A stretch of DNA of 64,000 bases from Seminavis robusta (Eukaryota > Bacillariophyta > Bacillariophyceae > Naviculales > Naviculaceae): NCBI GenBank assembly GCA_903772945.1, contig CAICTM010000132.1:1-64000 (forward strand). The letters are read 5' to 3'. A program made the translations under genes and the position numbers. Shown piece after piece: positions 51,162-61,995 of the stretch. Position 1 is the stretch's first letter. The number at the start of each line of letters is the position of its first letter. Below the pieces are notes generated by a model. The model made no database searches, was not told the DNA's origin, and saw nothing but the letters and a program-made list of their open reading frames with translations.

Positions 51162-53439
51162 TTATACTTGTGCTGCAGACACCGCAGCAAGGGAGATGTC
51201 TTCCTCCATAGAGGCACCCATCGTCCTTCGACCAGTCTCGCTTGGGGTAGAACCAATGAGAGAAGTGTAGTTGCATTTCCATAGGTTAGGTGCCGACTCA
51301 AGGAGAAGGTCAAAGATTGTGCTGAGATAGCCCAAATCATCGTCGTCACAACACATCTCCCGTGCACGCGAGAGGACCTCCACGATCGTGGCATGACTTG
51401 CGCCCATCCTCCGAACTCTTTCCCTGCCACACCTATTCAGCCGCATGTAGTACAGCATTCGATCCGACAGCGCCTCATCGCGGAAAGTCGTAGGCCTGGG
51501 AAAGGTCATTGGCCGGAAGTCGGTGGGTCTCTTTGAGAATCCGCTGTAGTCAACTTGGTTGTCATAGATTATTACCGAGCTTAGCTTTGAGTTGACCTTT
51601 AGGAGCTCCAAGAGGAACCTCTGAAGATCGCTGTTTTCATAACCAGTCCATGAATCCCCCGGTTCAAGTTGTGGCCTGTGTCTTGCCCCTACGTTTTCAC
51701 CTTTGATCGCCCCTATTGCCTCTGTTTTCGCTGTTTGGACTATCACCTTTGCTCGTTTCGATGGCGGCGCCAAACTGTCGTTATTGGACTTTCGTTTTCT
51801 CTCCTGCAATGGTTGTTCCATTTCCAACGAGGTCAACGTAGTATCCTGGCGCAAGGCCCGAAACACTAAAAACATGTCAACGTTGTACTTTGTGGAGGAA
51901 CCCTTGACGACGAGTTTTTCGATGAACCCGAGCTGGAACACACGCAACAGAGAATCTGTAATGTCCACCAAGCCTCCTTCTTCGAATGGTTCCAGAACCA
52001 GGCTCCCTGGACGACTCGCCACTGGCATTAGGTTTAGTGTATCCACCATGCACTCGGGAGTCATTTTGCAACTTTGCAGATCAATGCACAGCCGATGGTC
52101 CAGCTCGTGATCGATGCTCCACTGACCGCCTAGCTCTGCGCACCAAAGCAGAAGCTCAAAGCGTCGATGGACTGATTTCAGAAAAGGTGTCATAACTGCG
52201 ACATTCGGAATGTCCATCATGAAGAGAGTGAGCTTCCCAATGGAAGAATTGTGGGACCTTGCAAGGCCTTTCATTACAGCCTCCAGGAATGGCCCTTCCA
52301 TGGTAAGAGAAAGCGAACGAAGAGAATTGTCGGTGGCAAAAAGCTCCTCCAGTAGATGCAACGCTCTATCGCGGGCAGCTCCATCGCCTACCATCATTTC
52401 GGGCTTGATGGTCAAGCCGACCACCTCGATGGACGCGCAATCCGAGAGACCTTGCAGTGTCTCGCAGAGTCCTCCATAAGTCCACTTGGCAGGACTCAAG
52501 TGAAGCTCCAGTACCCGTTTGGAAAGTCCAAGGAGTCGCTGAAGCACAAGTCCTTTGGCCTGGTCAATACGACAATCCGCCGTGTGCCATTGGAAGGACC
52601 TCACTTGGATGCTTTTTCTTCGAGGCTGACAGTCGCCGTGTTGGATGATCTTATCAAGGACGCAGTCAAGGATTTCAGCACTGTAGCCAACTTCCAAAAG
52701 ACTGTTGAACAACCAAAGACCCCACGCGTTGCGAGGCAAAAGTGCATCAATCACGGTCCAAGAAGCATGTCGTATCCCATGGTACTTGGGCGAATCGAGC
52801 ACCCGCAAGGTAAATGGAAGGGGACCATTGCGGAAGCTCGTAGTGGTTGCGACTGGCAATTTCTGGGCTAGAAACGCAATCACAGCATCGCTGACCCAAG
52901 CCGATCGGCAGGCAGCTTCCAGGAGCAGTAAGCAATGCCGTTTACCGCGCCATTCGCATTGGGCGAGAGGCATAGCAATGGCTTTGCAATACATTTCGTA
53001 GACTGGTTCTACTTTCTCGAGTCCGTGCCCAAGAAGAACAAAGTACCAAACTGTGGACCAAAAGACAATGACGTGGATGGTGAGCTCTAAAAGGTGGAAG
53101 CAATTGGTTTTGGTCCAGGGAAGACCCCTGCTCCTGCAGCCAAATAATAGAAATGTACGCACGTGGATAGAGCGCTTGTGCAAAAAAGTTATGATACTTT
53201 ATTGACGCCAGCGATGGAAAAGCCTTCAAGATCTGAAACACGTCCTGCCCAATTTCCATATCCTTCTTCCGCCAATCCCCCAGTTTGCGTTGTCGCTGCC
53301 GCTCCATGCCCGAAATTCGCTGGGCATGTTGTCTCTTATGGAAGCTGCCAGTAACACATCCATCCAGCGCCAACTCGGGCGAGTCAACATACCCAGCGTT
53401 CCCCATGAGCTCTGTCAGTGTCTTCTTCGCGGCCTCCAT
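51162..53439 (-). CDS. Large ankyrin/LRR-like diatom protein
   Basis: Two exons on the minus strand, 53439-53163 and 53050-51162, encode 721 residues. The intron (53162-53051, GTGCGT...ACAG) joins FFAQALYP to LWYFVLLGHGLEKVEPVYEMY, quoted in part as LWYFVLLGHGLEKVE, which restores the LYPLHxxC-type ankyrin start common in diatom proteins. The first in-frame ATG is 53439. Ankyrin-like units follow (LLLLEAACRSAWVSDAVIAFL, quoted as LLEAACRSAWVSDAVI). The middle has LRR-like strands (VLELHLSP, SLRSLSLTM, SIGKLTLFM, TLTSLEMEQ) and the end is acidic and Ser-rich. A nuclear signal may lie at RKRKSNND...PSKRAK. It converges with KAS III-like copy 2, 209 bp apart. The function is unknown. Confidence 0.75.
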
Positions 53440-54290
53440 TTTGGCCAACTATGCGCTGTGATCGATGTGATTGCTGCAGCCGTAGGACACAATGACATCA
53501 TTGTTCGGACAGAATCGAATCGTTCAATCTGATGAAATTGTGACAGGATTGCTTCAGACGTGATCCTACTCCATTTTAATAACCTTATTTTAACCTCTTC
53601 ATTTACTCACGTGGTTCCCAGCCGTTCCGTGTTCGCTGAACCTGAACCTTTTTTAAGCCGTTAGAGATGCATGAATCTACGTGTACGGTACAACCACCGC
53701 GACCGAATTACACAACGTATGCTCTTTTGGGTCAGTGTTGCCCTGGCAAGTGCCTTCAAATCCTTCTCCTCTTCGTCCTAAATAGGATGAAAACAGAATA
53801 CAAGGAATCTTGGTATCCCAATTGTTGCATGTCATGATGGCTTTTTCGCTTGCCAGAAACAGGAATAGTTTGGGTGAAAACGGTGGCTGGCATCAAGACA
53901 GGCTATTAAGGCAGCCTGGCAGTGCAGTGGTAGCCGTTCCTGGTTGGGGTTTGTCGCAGGGAGCTATGCATATGATTCATCAGGCTTGAGAACTAGGATA
54001 TTCATGGAGGTGGAATTTCATGTCTGCGGCTCTCTATTTTCATTACTAGTAGTACATGTAACTCTCGTCTAACTAGCTAGGATCTGAATTAGAATTCGCC
54101 CCTACTGCTGCAGTTTGTTTGGGAAAGATGCAGAAAAGAACTGGGAGGTATTTTCTTCCCAGTCGCCATGGGTAAGATTGACCTCCCCGAAACATCAGCA
54201 AAAAGGCCCAATCAAAATAAGAAATGCAAAAACGACGGAGAGATTGTTGTGTGTATTTTTTCTTTTTCTTTCTTTTTTTAAAACAGAGAC
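53440..54290. other. Intergenic
   Basis: No gene. The left part is the upstream region of the large ankyrin/LRR-like gene; the right part has a T-rich tract (54250-54280) just past the end of the small acidic gene. Nothing else is recognised. Confidence 0.4.
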
Positions 54291-54296
54291 TTTATT
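54291..54296 (-). terminator. AATAAA poly(A) signal overlapping a stop codon
   Basis: On the minus strand AATAAA spans 54296-54291 and contains the TAA stop codon (54294-54292) of the small acidic protein, with a U/A-rich tract just downstream. The role as poly(A) signal is inferred from the hexamer. Confidence 0.4.
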
Positions 54297-54651
54297 TGGT
54301 AATGGCCGTCGAGGCATCAATACACGCCATGCACGCCAAACTAAATTCACCGTCTTTCCAGTGACATCCGGCCTTGCAATCCGACGGGTTTCCTTCCTTC
54401 GATTCGGTAACGCCCGCCGCCCATGTCTTGTGCCATTCCCTCAATTCCTCGCCTGTTTTTCCACGTTCTGTTCCAAACTGTTCCAAATACTTTGTGATTT
54501 CCACCGGTGTTTCGTCATCTTCTTCTTCGTCGCTACTGGGATCCTCATCATCATCGTCGGGGACGTACTTTTCGTGGCGCGAAAACTCCTCATCCGGATG
54601 GTATTCTCTGTCTAGCGTCTTGGTGCGCTTGAACTTGGCATTTTTCGACAT
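54292..54651 (-). CDS. Small acidic protein of unknown function
   Basis: A 119-residue single-exon protein with an ATG at 54651. The basic start (MSKNAKFKRTKTLDREYHP) is followed by a highly acidic stretch (DDDDEDPSSDEEEDDE, about 32-47), a helix VEITKYLEQFGTERG, and a C-terminal part with four Cys (CKAGCHWKDGEFSLACMAC) that may bind a metal or form disulfides. No signal peptide. No family is recognised. It is supported as a gene by the ATG, the composition and the poly(A)-like hexamer at its end. Confidence 0.5.
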   Translation of the reverse strand: MSKNAKFKRTKTLDREYHPDEEFSRHEKYVPDDDDEDPSSDEEEDDETPVEITKYLEQFGTERGKTGEELREWHKTWAAGVTESKEGNPSDCKAGCHWKDGEFSLACMACIDASTAITK

Positions 54652-55505
54652 TGTCTTGTATGTAGTTTGAGTTATTTGCTTATGTGTGCGTGAAGTAGTC
54701 TAGCTAGATGGCTAGTAGTAGTAGTGGTGGTGGTGGCTTTGCTTGGGAGTGCTGTTGGTATCTTGTCCTGGTCGCCGTGCTGTTGTATCGATCGAGCCGT
54801 TGTGATGAGTTGCGTTGCAAGCGTTGTTCAATGACCTCATTTGCTGCTTGCGATGCCGCAGTCATTGCTGCCTCCAAGATCGCGTGAAGAACCTTGGCCT
54901 TATAAAAGCTGTCAGAGCTGTCTGATCAACCTTCCTTTGCGGAAGGTCTTTCGGAGAAGAGATGGGTATTGAAGGTCATTTATTTGGAAAGCCTTAGGAA
55001 GTTCCCCAAGTTACAAGACCAGTGAGACGTAAAGAAATAAAGAATGCTTTCCCCAAATTCACTATTTTGGTCATCGTGCGGATCCTGAGAGTTAACCAAT
55101 TATTCTCCTACTAAATCCTTTCCAAAAACTTGAGCTTCACGAGGCTTCACGAAGTTCACGTTCATTCTCGTGAGGTCCAACAACCTCCTTCCCGCGGAAC
55201 GTCCCACTAACACACCATTACGGAGTGCCATGGTCCGGGTGTGCTCTACAAGACCAACAACCTTCATTCCCAATTGCCAGTGGCACTACAAACTCCAGAG
55301 CTGGCTAGACTTTCAGCTAGCTTGCACGGTGCAGAATCCAGTTGGAAAACTCTGACTCAAGGCAGTGGAGTGGATGATTGAAAGGCAAAGAGTGTGTGTC
55401 GAATGAAGTATCTGTTCCCTTCCTTCCAATAGTGTAAAGGTACCGACCTTTTTCTTTCTTTCCAGACTTCCATTCATCTCCACATTCCAAGAACAAGAAC
55501 AAAAG
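54652..55505. other. Shared upstream region of divergent genes
   Basis: This lies between the small acidic gene (minus) and the long disordered protein gene (plus). It has an AGTAGTAGTAGTGGTGGTGG triplet run near 54715-54735 and, at 55130-55160, a GAGCTTCACGAGGCTTCACG direct repeat. No gene is seen. Confidence 0.35.
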
Positions 55506-58424
55506 ATGCCCCCCATGAGCTCCTCTACGAAAGAACGAGGAGTCCGTCGTGAAGGATCCCTCCGATTGATGCAAGTGTTTGGCGGTGGCAAAAAAGAGGG
55601 TCCCTTGTACGGCAACAAAAAACGCAGCGATGACGACGAGGAAGACGAAGAAGAAACAGCAACGGTGGATCTGTCAGAAGAGCAGTCGATTTCGATACTG
55701 AACGAGAGCGTCGTGTCATCCTCCCAACCAAGTAGACTGCGTCGCAACAAGAGCAAAGACAATAATAGTCGGTCGGCACTACTGAATGCTTCCGTGGCAA
55801 CAACAGATGATGACATGGATCGATCCATTACTTCCAGTGCGTCTCGTCGCAGTGCCGGTTCATCGCGAGTCGGTCGTCATCGCTTGACATCTTCCACTCG
55901 AAAGAGTATTTCGCAAGACTCTGCTTTGGGATTGAGCGCCGCGTTGACCAAGGCGATCAATGGATTTCATGGAGACGGTGATGACGAGGAAGATGAAGAA
56001 GAAGATTTACTCGACGAACAACCAGCCGACAAAAAAGAAAAACCCAGACGACGACAATCCAGACTACTTTCCGATCGAGTGAGAAGTAGTCGACGATCGG
56101 TGGCCGACAGTAGTACCGTCGGTGGTTCCACAGTCAGTGGAAATACAGTCGCCAGTGCCGAATCGAACAACACCAGCAGCAATCGACGAAAGCAAATGTC
56201 TTCCTCCAGCAGTCGTCGGCACAATTCCATGCGCATCTCCGATCGAGGACGCAGCACGCACGACAAACCACATCGCACCCGATCCGACGACAAGGGAAAA
56301 CGCTCCACATCCGGTCCTCGTCGCACCAAATCCAATCAAAAAGTAGTGGGCAGCAAGAGCACCAGTACTCACAATTCCATGGATGCCGTCTCGATCGCAT
56401 CCAGTAGTCAACAATCGTTTGGTCCCCAACGACAACACTCTTCCGGTGGTGGTGGTCCCCAACGAACAGCCTCTGGACGCAGGCTCCGAAGCAGCAAAAG
56501 CAGCAGTGGCATGGATTCCAGTAGCAAATCCAACAACAACAACAACAATAATGATCATCAACGACGACGACGTGGCACGCGACGCAGCAAATCCAATACA
56601 CGCGCAACACGTAAATCTTCTTGTGTTACGGACGAAAAAATCAATGAACAACGCAAAGCCGCGGCATTGGCGGCTGCCAAAGCGGCCGAAGCCCTGCGCA
56701 AAGCCACGGATCATTTGCGCAAACTCGAAGCCAGTGCGAATAATAATCTGCAAACGACAACCACTGATGCCAAGGCCAAGAAATCCCGCAAAGCCGCGGC
56801 CGTGGCGGCTGCACAAACGGCCACCGTCAAACAGCACTCCAAAGCCGTCGGTGTCGCGGCCGCACAAGCCGCCAAAGACAAGCAACGATCCAAAGCCGTC
56901 GGTGTGGCGGCGGCGCAAGCGGCCAAAGACAAACAAAAATCACGGCGCAAAGCTGCCAATGAAGCACCCTTACGACGAACGTCGTCGCGACAACAAGGTG
57001 GAATGATGAGTTCCTCCTCCCGCGATCACTTGCGACAAAGCAGTGGTACGGAACATCACAAACGACACCTGCACAATTCCAAGAAAAAACTCAGTAGTAG
57101 TTATCAAGATCGACATGGCAGTGTTCGGCGATCCGAAGGCAAGGCGGCTACCAAACAATCGATAAAGTCGCGAAAAGGCAGTACCACTTCCAGTCAAGAT
57201 GGAGCCCTGTCCAGTTCGCGCGAACAACAACAACAATCCGCATTGCCGAATGCCAACAAGCCCAAAAAGGATCCTGCCAAAAAGAGCCAACGAGAAGGCT
57301 GGAATAGTAGTTTCATGGTGGTGGGCAATGCTAGCAACATCAACAATAGCAACAGCAACAATGATGATGAGCTCTACCATCCGGACGATTCGCACATGCT
57401 CGTGGGGAGTGCCGAATTCAATGCTCATTTTGATGACGAGTCGATTCACTCGGACCTTTCCGACAGTCACGGATCCTTGGAATCGGAAGAAGAGTCGGAG
57501 GAGGAAGAAGATGAAATGAGCAGTTGTGAGGAAAGCGAGGACGACAACGACGACAACGACATTGACGCCTTTGCCAATTTTGGAGACGCTGCCAAGGAGT
57601 TTGCAAACAACGACAAGAACTATGTCACCACAGACGACGATGAAGAGTTTGGTTTTGACGATGACAATGACAGCTTTTTGAATGGTGACAACCAAAATTT
57701 GGGTGATGTGCTACAATTTGACCCATCACAGATTGGCATGGTACAGAGAGTCAAACAGATATCCACGGATAAGAAGGGGTATGAAATCAACGGACAGCAT
57801 GGGCAGATTGCGGAAATTGTAGATCCTGTCAGCAACCTTCAAGATATTAGCAAATCGGGCCCCTTGTTCAATTTGTTTGACGACGAGCCCAACTTTGGAG
57901 ACGAGGCCCCCTTTTCGGCTCCATCGTCATCCCATCGACAACACCCCTCATCACCGACAAAGCAGCAACCGTCGAGATGTGACGAAAGTGAACAACATTC
58001 TCCTGTGAGTCATCGAAGGAAATCCCTCTTTCGACGGCAAGGCCGGAAGGATGACAATGGCGATGAGAGCGAGGAGGAAGGTAGCATGCGCGGTAGCTTG
58101 CGAAGAGATTTCATCAGTCCCGCCAAGTTGGGATACGAGAATCATTCCGATTTCAAGTCGCCTCCTTCCAAAGAAAAGAAATCGATCGCGTCCAAGGCAT
58201 CGGGATACCTGCGAAACATGATGGGTGCTTCTCACTCGGAAATTGGAGATATGGATGATGACAAGTCGCAGGTCTCTCATCGATCGAGTGTTTCAAACCG
58301 ATCCAGCAAAAGCGCTCGAAAATCCATCAAAAAACTGTTCGGGAACAAGAACAAAAATAGAGGAACCTTGCTGCAAGACGAGGACATGAGTTCAGACGAG
58401 GAAGAAGACGATATGCTCTTCTAG
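55506..58424 (+). CDS. Long disordered Ser/Lys/Asp-rich protein
   Basis: A 972-residue single-exon protein with an ATG at 55506. Composition is extreme: alternating acidic blocks (DDDEEDEEE, SEEESEEEEDE), Ser/Arg blocks (SSRRSVADSS, RRRRGTRRSKS) and a central Ala/Lys region (about 378-490). That region contains repeats of KAVGVAAAQAAKDKQ (two near-exact, others partial) and is likely helical or coiled coil. Asn and Gln runs come from AAC and CAA triplets. The C-terminal 150 residues have recurring short segments (NLFDDEPNFGDEAPF, ASGYLRNMMGAS, SARKSIKKLFGNKNK). No signal peptide is present, so it is not a secreted silaffin. The many Ser in basic context are likely kinase sites. The function is unknown; a nuclear or cytoskeletal scaffold is only a guess. 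Confidence 0.75.
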   Translation: MPPMSSSTKERGVRREGSLRLMQVFGGGKKEGPLYGNKKRSDDDEEDEEETATVDLSEEQSISILNESVVSSSQPSRLRRNKSKDNNSRSALLNASVATTDDDMDRSITSSASRRSAGSSRVGRHRLTSSTRKSISQDSALGLSAALTKAINGFHGDGDDEEDEEEDLLDEQPADKKEKPRRRQSRLLSDRVRSSRRSVADSSTVGGSTVSGNTVASAESNNTSSNRRKQMSSSSSRRHNSMRISDRGRSTHDKPHRTRSDDKGKRSTSGPRRTKSNQKVVGSKSTSTHNSMDAVSIASSSQQSFGPQRQHSSGGGGPQRTASGRRLRSSKSSSGMDSSSKSNNNNNNNDHQRRRRGTRRSKSNTRATRKSSCVTDEKINEQRKAAALAAAKAAEALRKATDHLRKLEASANNNLQTTTTDAKAKKSRKAAAVAAAQTATVKQHSKAVGVAAAQAAKDKQRSKAVGVAAAQAAKDKQKSRRKAANEAPLRRTSSRQQGGMMSSSSRDHLRQSSGTEHHKRHLHNSKKKLSSSYQDRHGSVRRSEGKAATKQSIKSRKGSTTSSQDGALSSSREQQQQSALPNANKPKKDPAKKSQREGWNSSFMVVGNASNINNSNSNNDDELYHPDDSHMLVGSAEFNAHFDDESIHSDLSDSHGSLESEEESEEEEDEMSSCEESEDDNDDNDIDAFANFGDAAKEFANNDKNYVTTDDDEEFGFDDDNDSFLNGDNQNLGDVLQFDPSQIGMVQRVKQISTDKKGYEINGQHGQIAEIVDPVSNLQDISKSGPLFNLFDDEPNFGDEAPFSAPSSSHRQHPSSPTKQQPSRCDESEQHSPVSHRRKSLFRRQGRKDDNGDESEEEGSMRGSLRRDFISPAKLGYENHSDFKSPPSKEKKSIASKASGYLRNMMGASHSEIGDMDDDKSQVSHRSSVSNRSSKSARKSIKKLFGNKNKNRGTLLQDEDMSSDEEEDDMLF

Positions 58425-59310
58425 GCTTGCTATTGGAAGTGGAATAACGACTTCGTCTTCTGTATGGTCCAACTGTACCGAAGTGTTATCATATCTCTTC
58501 CGGCGAGAATATGCTTCGAATGTGACAACGCATAGAAGTATCGGGCACAATGTTGTCGCAACGGAACATCGTATCCACAAAACTCCGCACGCTACAAAGA
58601 AGAGGGATGTCCTCGGTTCTTGCAAAGATGAGATTGAACTCGCAAAAACCAGGGAAACCAAACCTTGGTCACAGGGCGCACCCAGAGCATCCTTGCTTCT
58701 GTGCCAGCAACCGACACTTCTTGAGTGCAACCATCTCGGTCGTTGTCAAACTATTCCTTATATCCGCATCCTAGTTTGCTGTGGCTGGGGTTCCTCGGGG
58801 AACAGTCGAGTTGCAGTTTGTTTGGAGCGGAGATTGACCAAGTAGTTTTAGCTCCGTGTTGGTCCATTTTGGAAGTGGGCCTCCATTCTGGCTATTGCTT
58901 GACGTGGAATTGTTGTGTGTCTCAAGGGTTACGGCTTGTACCTCAAACCGCCCAGATCCCATCCAAAGCTGGACCTGCTTCAATTTTTTGGTTGAATGAT
59001 ACGGGACCTCTGAACCGGCTTGTACTACTAGCTAGCACTTAGCTTGGCTTTATTATATGATTGCACTTCGATATCTCCATACTTCTGAGGTAGCTTGATA
59101 GGGCGCAGCACACCCTTGAAGTTTTCAACATTTCCAATTTCAACATTTTTCTGTTTTCCGCAAATTTTTTACTTTCCACCTTTCGAACGTGCAAATGCGA
59201 AGCGCGTCTGGAGTGACCGTCTGCCTGCAACTCCTGCATGGTGGTACCAAGACACAACTAACTACACAACAAAGCAACATCACAATCATCCAAACCAACC
59301 AAAAAGAAGA
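58425..59310. other. Intergenic, upstream of the macro domain gene
   Basis: No gene is supported. The last 60 bp before the ATG at 59311 are A/C-rich as in other 5' UTRs here. The frame of the macro gene is open upstream to 59095 but has no ATG there. Confidence 0.35.
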
Positions 59311-59817
59311 ATGAACACAATCCAAGGCGATCTGATCGACCTGGCCTCTGCTGGGAGATTTGACGTGATTGTGCACGGAAACAACTGTCATTGCAACATG
59401 GACGAAGGCATTGCAGCTCGTATCAAGTCTGCTTTTCCAGAGGCGTTTTGGGCTGATCAAAGCACGGGCAAAGGCAATCGAACCAAGCTGGGGGACTATT
59501 CCCATGCCGAAATCGAACGCCAAGGCGATTTGCCCTCTCTGGTTGTGGTGAACGCGTATACGCAATACGACTATAAAGGCAAGACGAGATTGGTTGACTA
59601 CGAAGCTCTTCGCAGTTGCTTTCGACGAATCAAACAAGATTTCTCTGGAAAGTCCCTTGGATACAGCCGGATTGGGGCAGGCATGGCCAAGGGCGACTGG
59701 GGGGTGATTGCATCCATTATCAACGAAGAACTCCAAGGAGAGAATCATACATGCGTCGTGTTGGTGCCAGTAGCGGCACAGGCCGCTGGTGGTGCGTCCA
59801 GGCGGAAACGCAGATGA
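59311..59817 (+). CDS. Macro domain (ADP-ribose-binding) protein, phage/bacterial type
   Basis: A 168-residue single-exon protein. The start ATG at 59311 is the first in frame and puts the protein directly at the first strand (MNTIQGDLIDLA). Macro domain features are VIVHGNNCHCNMDEGIA (19-35, the ADP-ribose-binding loop), TKLGDY (58-63), VVVNAYTQYDY (78-88), VDYEALRSCFRRI and YSRIGAGMAKGDW (118-130, the phosphate loop). This exact layout is common in small macro proteins of tailed phages and bacteria. The family binds ADP-ribose and often removes it from proteins, nucleic acids or ADP-ribose-1''-phosphate. The eukaryotic gene has an added basic end (GGASRRKRR). Transfer from a prokaryote or phage is an inference. 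The location is probably cytosol or nucleus. Confidence 0.85.
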   Translation: MNTIQGDLIDLASAGRFDVIVHGNNCHCNMDEGIAARIKSAFPEAFWADQSTGKGNRTKLGDYSHAEIERQGDLPSLVVVNAYTQYDYKGKTRLVDYEALRSCFRRIKQDFSGKSLGYSRIGAGMAKGDWGVIASIINEELQGENHTCVVLVPVAAQAAGGASRRKRR

Positions 59818-60334
59818 GTGGCGACAAAGTACTAATAGTCGCTGTGCTGTCCTTCTACGTGCACTAACTACTGTATTGCTAGCTATTAAAATAGCCAATA
59901 ATTCCATTGAAAAAGTGGGGGCGCTTGAATACTAGTAGTAGCCTTTCTGTACGTAGCAGTCAAGTTTGCTAGTGTGCATGCCGGCCTGTCTTACCGTGGC
60001 CGGTAGTTTCAGAACGAAGTCTAGTACGTTCCAGCCCGCCCGACAGATAGGATGTTCTCCCACAGCACTATACTTTTGATGAACTGGCCAATGGGGGAGC
60101 CAGATACCAGTTCACCGGGCCGGGAGATCTCACTTGCCTTCTCTGCTCCCCAGCAATCCTGGCTGATATCATTCCAGTCATTCCAAATGATCACAAATCC
60201 AGCAAAAGCCGCCGCGATCTTGCTGGCGTCTCTAAGCCTGTATGACACATACCAGCCAACATCATTTCTCTATTCCATGCCAAAGCAAACTCACTGAAGT
60301 TCGAAGCCTTCCAGGCAGACTATGTCCCTTCCAA
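59818..60334. other. Intergenic between macro domain gene and repeat array
   Basis: Short frames on both strands show no motif. Nothing else is recognised. Confidence 0.4.
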
Positions 60335-61225
60335 ACACCCAACCTCACAATTTCAATATTCCAATTTCTCACAATTTCAATTTTCCGATTCCTCACAATT
60401 TCAATTTTCCGATTTCTCACAATTTCAATTATTCCCAATTCCTCACAATTTCAATTATTGCCGATTCCCCACAATTCAATTTTTAATGATTTCACACAAT
60501 TTCAATTTACAATTTCTCACAATTTCAACTATTACAAATTCCTCACAACCTCACAATTTCAAATATTGCCGATTCCACACAATTTCAATTATTGTGGATT
60601 CCTCACAATTTCAATTATTGCCAATTCCTCACAATTTCAATTATTCCCGATTCCTCACAATTTCAATTATTGCCGATTCCTCACAATTTCAATTGTTGCC
60701 GATTCCTCACAATTTCAGTTTTCATTTTTCGATTTCTCACAATTTTTGTTTTCCTGATTTCTCACAATTTCACTTTTTACGGATTTCTCACAATTCATTT
60801 TTTACCGATTCCTCACAATTACAATTATTTCCGATTTCTCACATTTTGAATTCTGAAGTTTCCGATTTCTCACATTTAAAATTATTGCTGATTTCTCACA
60901 ATTTCTATTTTCAGATTTCTGATTTCACACAATTACATTTTTGCAGAGTGCTCACAATTTCAATTTTCAGATTTTTGATTTCTCACAATTACATTTTTTC
61001 TGATTCCTCACAATTACAACTATTGCTGGTTTCTCACAATTTCAATTCTTGGATTCCTGATTTCTCACAATTACATTTTCTCCGATTTCTCACAATTTTA
61101 TGTTTCAAATTCCCGTTTTCTCACAATTTCATCTTTCCTGTTCCTCACAATTTCAACTTTGATTTTCCTATTCCTCACCATTTCAATTTCCAATTTTTCA
61201 ATTCCTCTCAATTTCATTTTTTGGA
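60335..61225. repeat. CTCACAATTTC array, spacing 23-27 bp
   Basis: About 35 copies of a unit of the type CTCACAATTTCAATT followed by TTCCGATT or a variant run head to tail for about 890 bp. Starts of CTCACAATT near the left end are 60368, 60392, 60416 and 60442, giving a spacing of 24, 24 and 26. Copies become more diverged to the right. The open frame across it (60486-61238) repeats HNFN/SQFQ-type octets and is a product of the periodicity. Confidence 0.75.
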
Positions 61226-61311
61226 TCGAAATTCGTGACTGGGGCTGAGAGCCCCAAAACTGCTTCCGAAATTGCCCTCAACGGACTGAGGGTCTTTCAC
61301 ACTTTTATCGC

Positions 61312-61312
<1 letters not shown>

Positions 61313-61359
<47 letters not shown>

Positions 61360-61372
61360 TGTGTTTGTTGCA
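61313..61372. repeat. (TG)n microsatellite
   Basis: An almost uninterrupted TG dinucleotide run ends in GTGTTTGTGTGTTTGTTGC-like imperfect units. Confidence 0.9.
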
Positions 61373-61389
61373 GCTGTTTTCGTCGCTCG

Positions 61390-61675
61390 TTAAGGATAGG
61401 GATTAATCTTGTGTGTTCTGTTGGACACAGTAGTTTCTACGCATGGGTACCAGTACTGGCTGGCTATGCAGACTCGCTAGTGTGTCCAGATAAACACGGT
61501 GGAGGTTTTGCCAAAGACATAAGGGACATTTTCCTTGTTAAGGATAGGGATTTATATTGTGTGTTCTGTTGGACACAGTATTCTGGAGCCATGGGTACCG
61601 ATACCACTGTGCCCGTACTGGCTGGCTATGGAGACTTGCTATCAATAGTGTGTCCAGTTGAACACAGTAAATGAT
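61390..61675. repeat. Two-copy tandem duplication of ~150 bp
   Basis: GTTAAGGATAGGGATT starts at about 61391 and 61539. It is followed in both by a TGTGTTCTGTTGGACACAGT word, a CATGGGTACC word, ACTGGCTGGCTATG and GTGTGTCCAG. The second copy has a short insert near 61600. No coding function is evident. Confidence 0.7.
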
Positions 61676-61995
61676 TTGACCAATCAAATCTCTTTTTGAC
61701 AGTTGAGGGCATCAGCCTCCGGCTGCTTGTTCTCCTGACCAATCTTCCTCCATTTCTTGCCCCTGATCCCACAGAACCTAGTCCTGAATTTCGCCTGTTC
61801 TTTGCTTAAGCCTGGCCCCCGCTGGCTTCTGTAGCTAATTTCCCTACTCTAAAACCCCCTAGTATCTTCCTCTCATGGCTCAAGGTCAGGATCCACTTCC
61901 CATCGGTGGTCTGTACCTTTACAACTAACAAGAGCTTATTAGTGCACCAGATCGACTACAGTCGCTCTACTATTCTAGCATTGTATCTGTTGATC
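61676..61995. other. Upstream region of the HAD phosphatase gene
   Basis: Probable promoter and 5' UTR. The coding frame is open for 30 codons upstream of the ATG at 61996 but begins with GTG. No defined core element is seen. Confidence 0.35.

Noticed and set aside
56064-57695. Long minus-strand frames antisense to the disordered protein
   Set aside because: Skewed codon composition of the plus-strand gene keeps the opposite strand open. No motif.
60242-61238. Long frames with repeated HNFN and SQFQ octets
   Set aside because: They arise from the 24-bp-type array and have no domain or start support.
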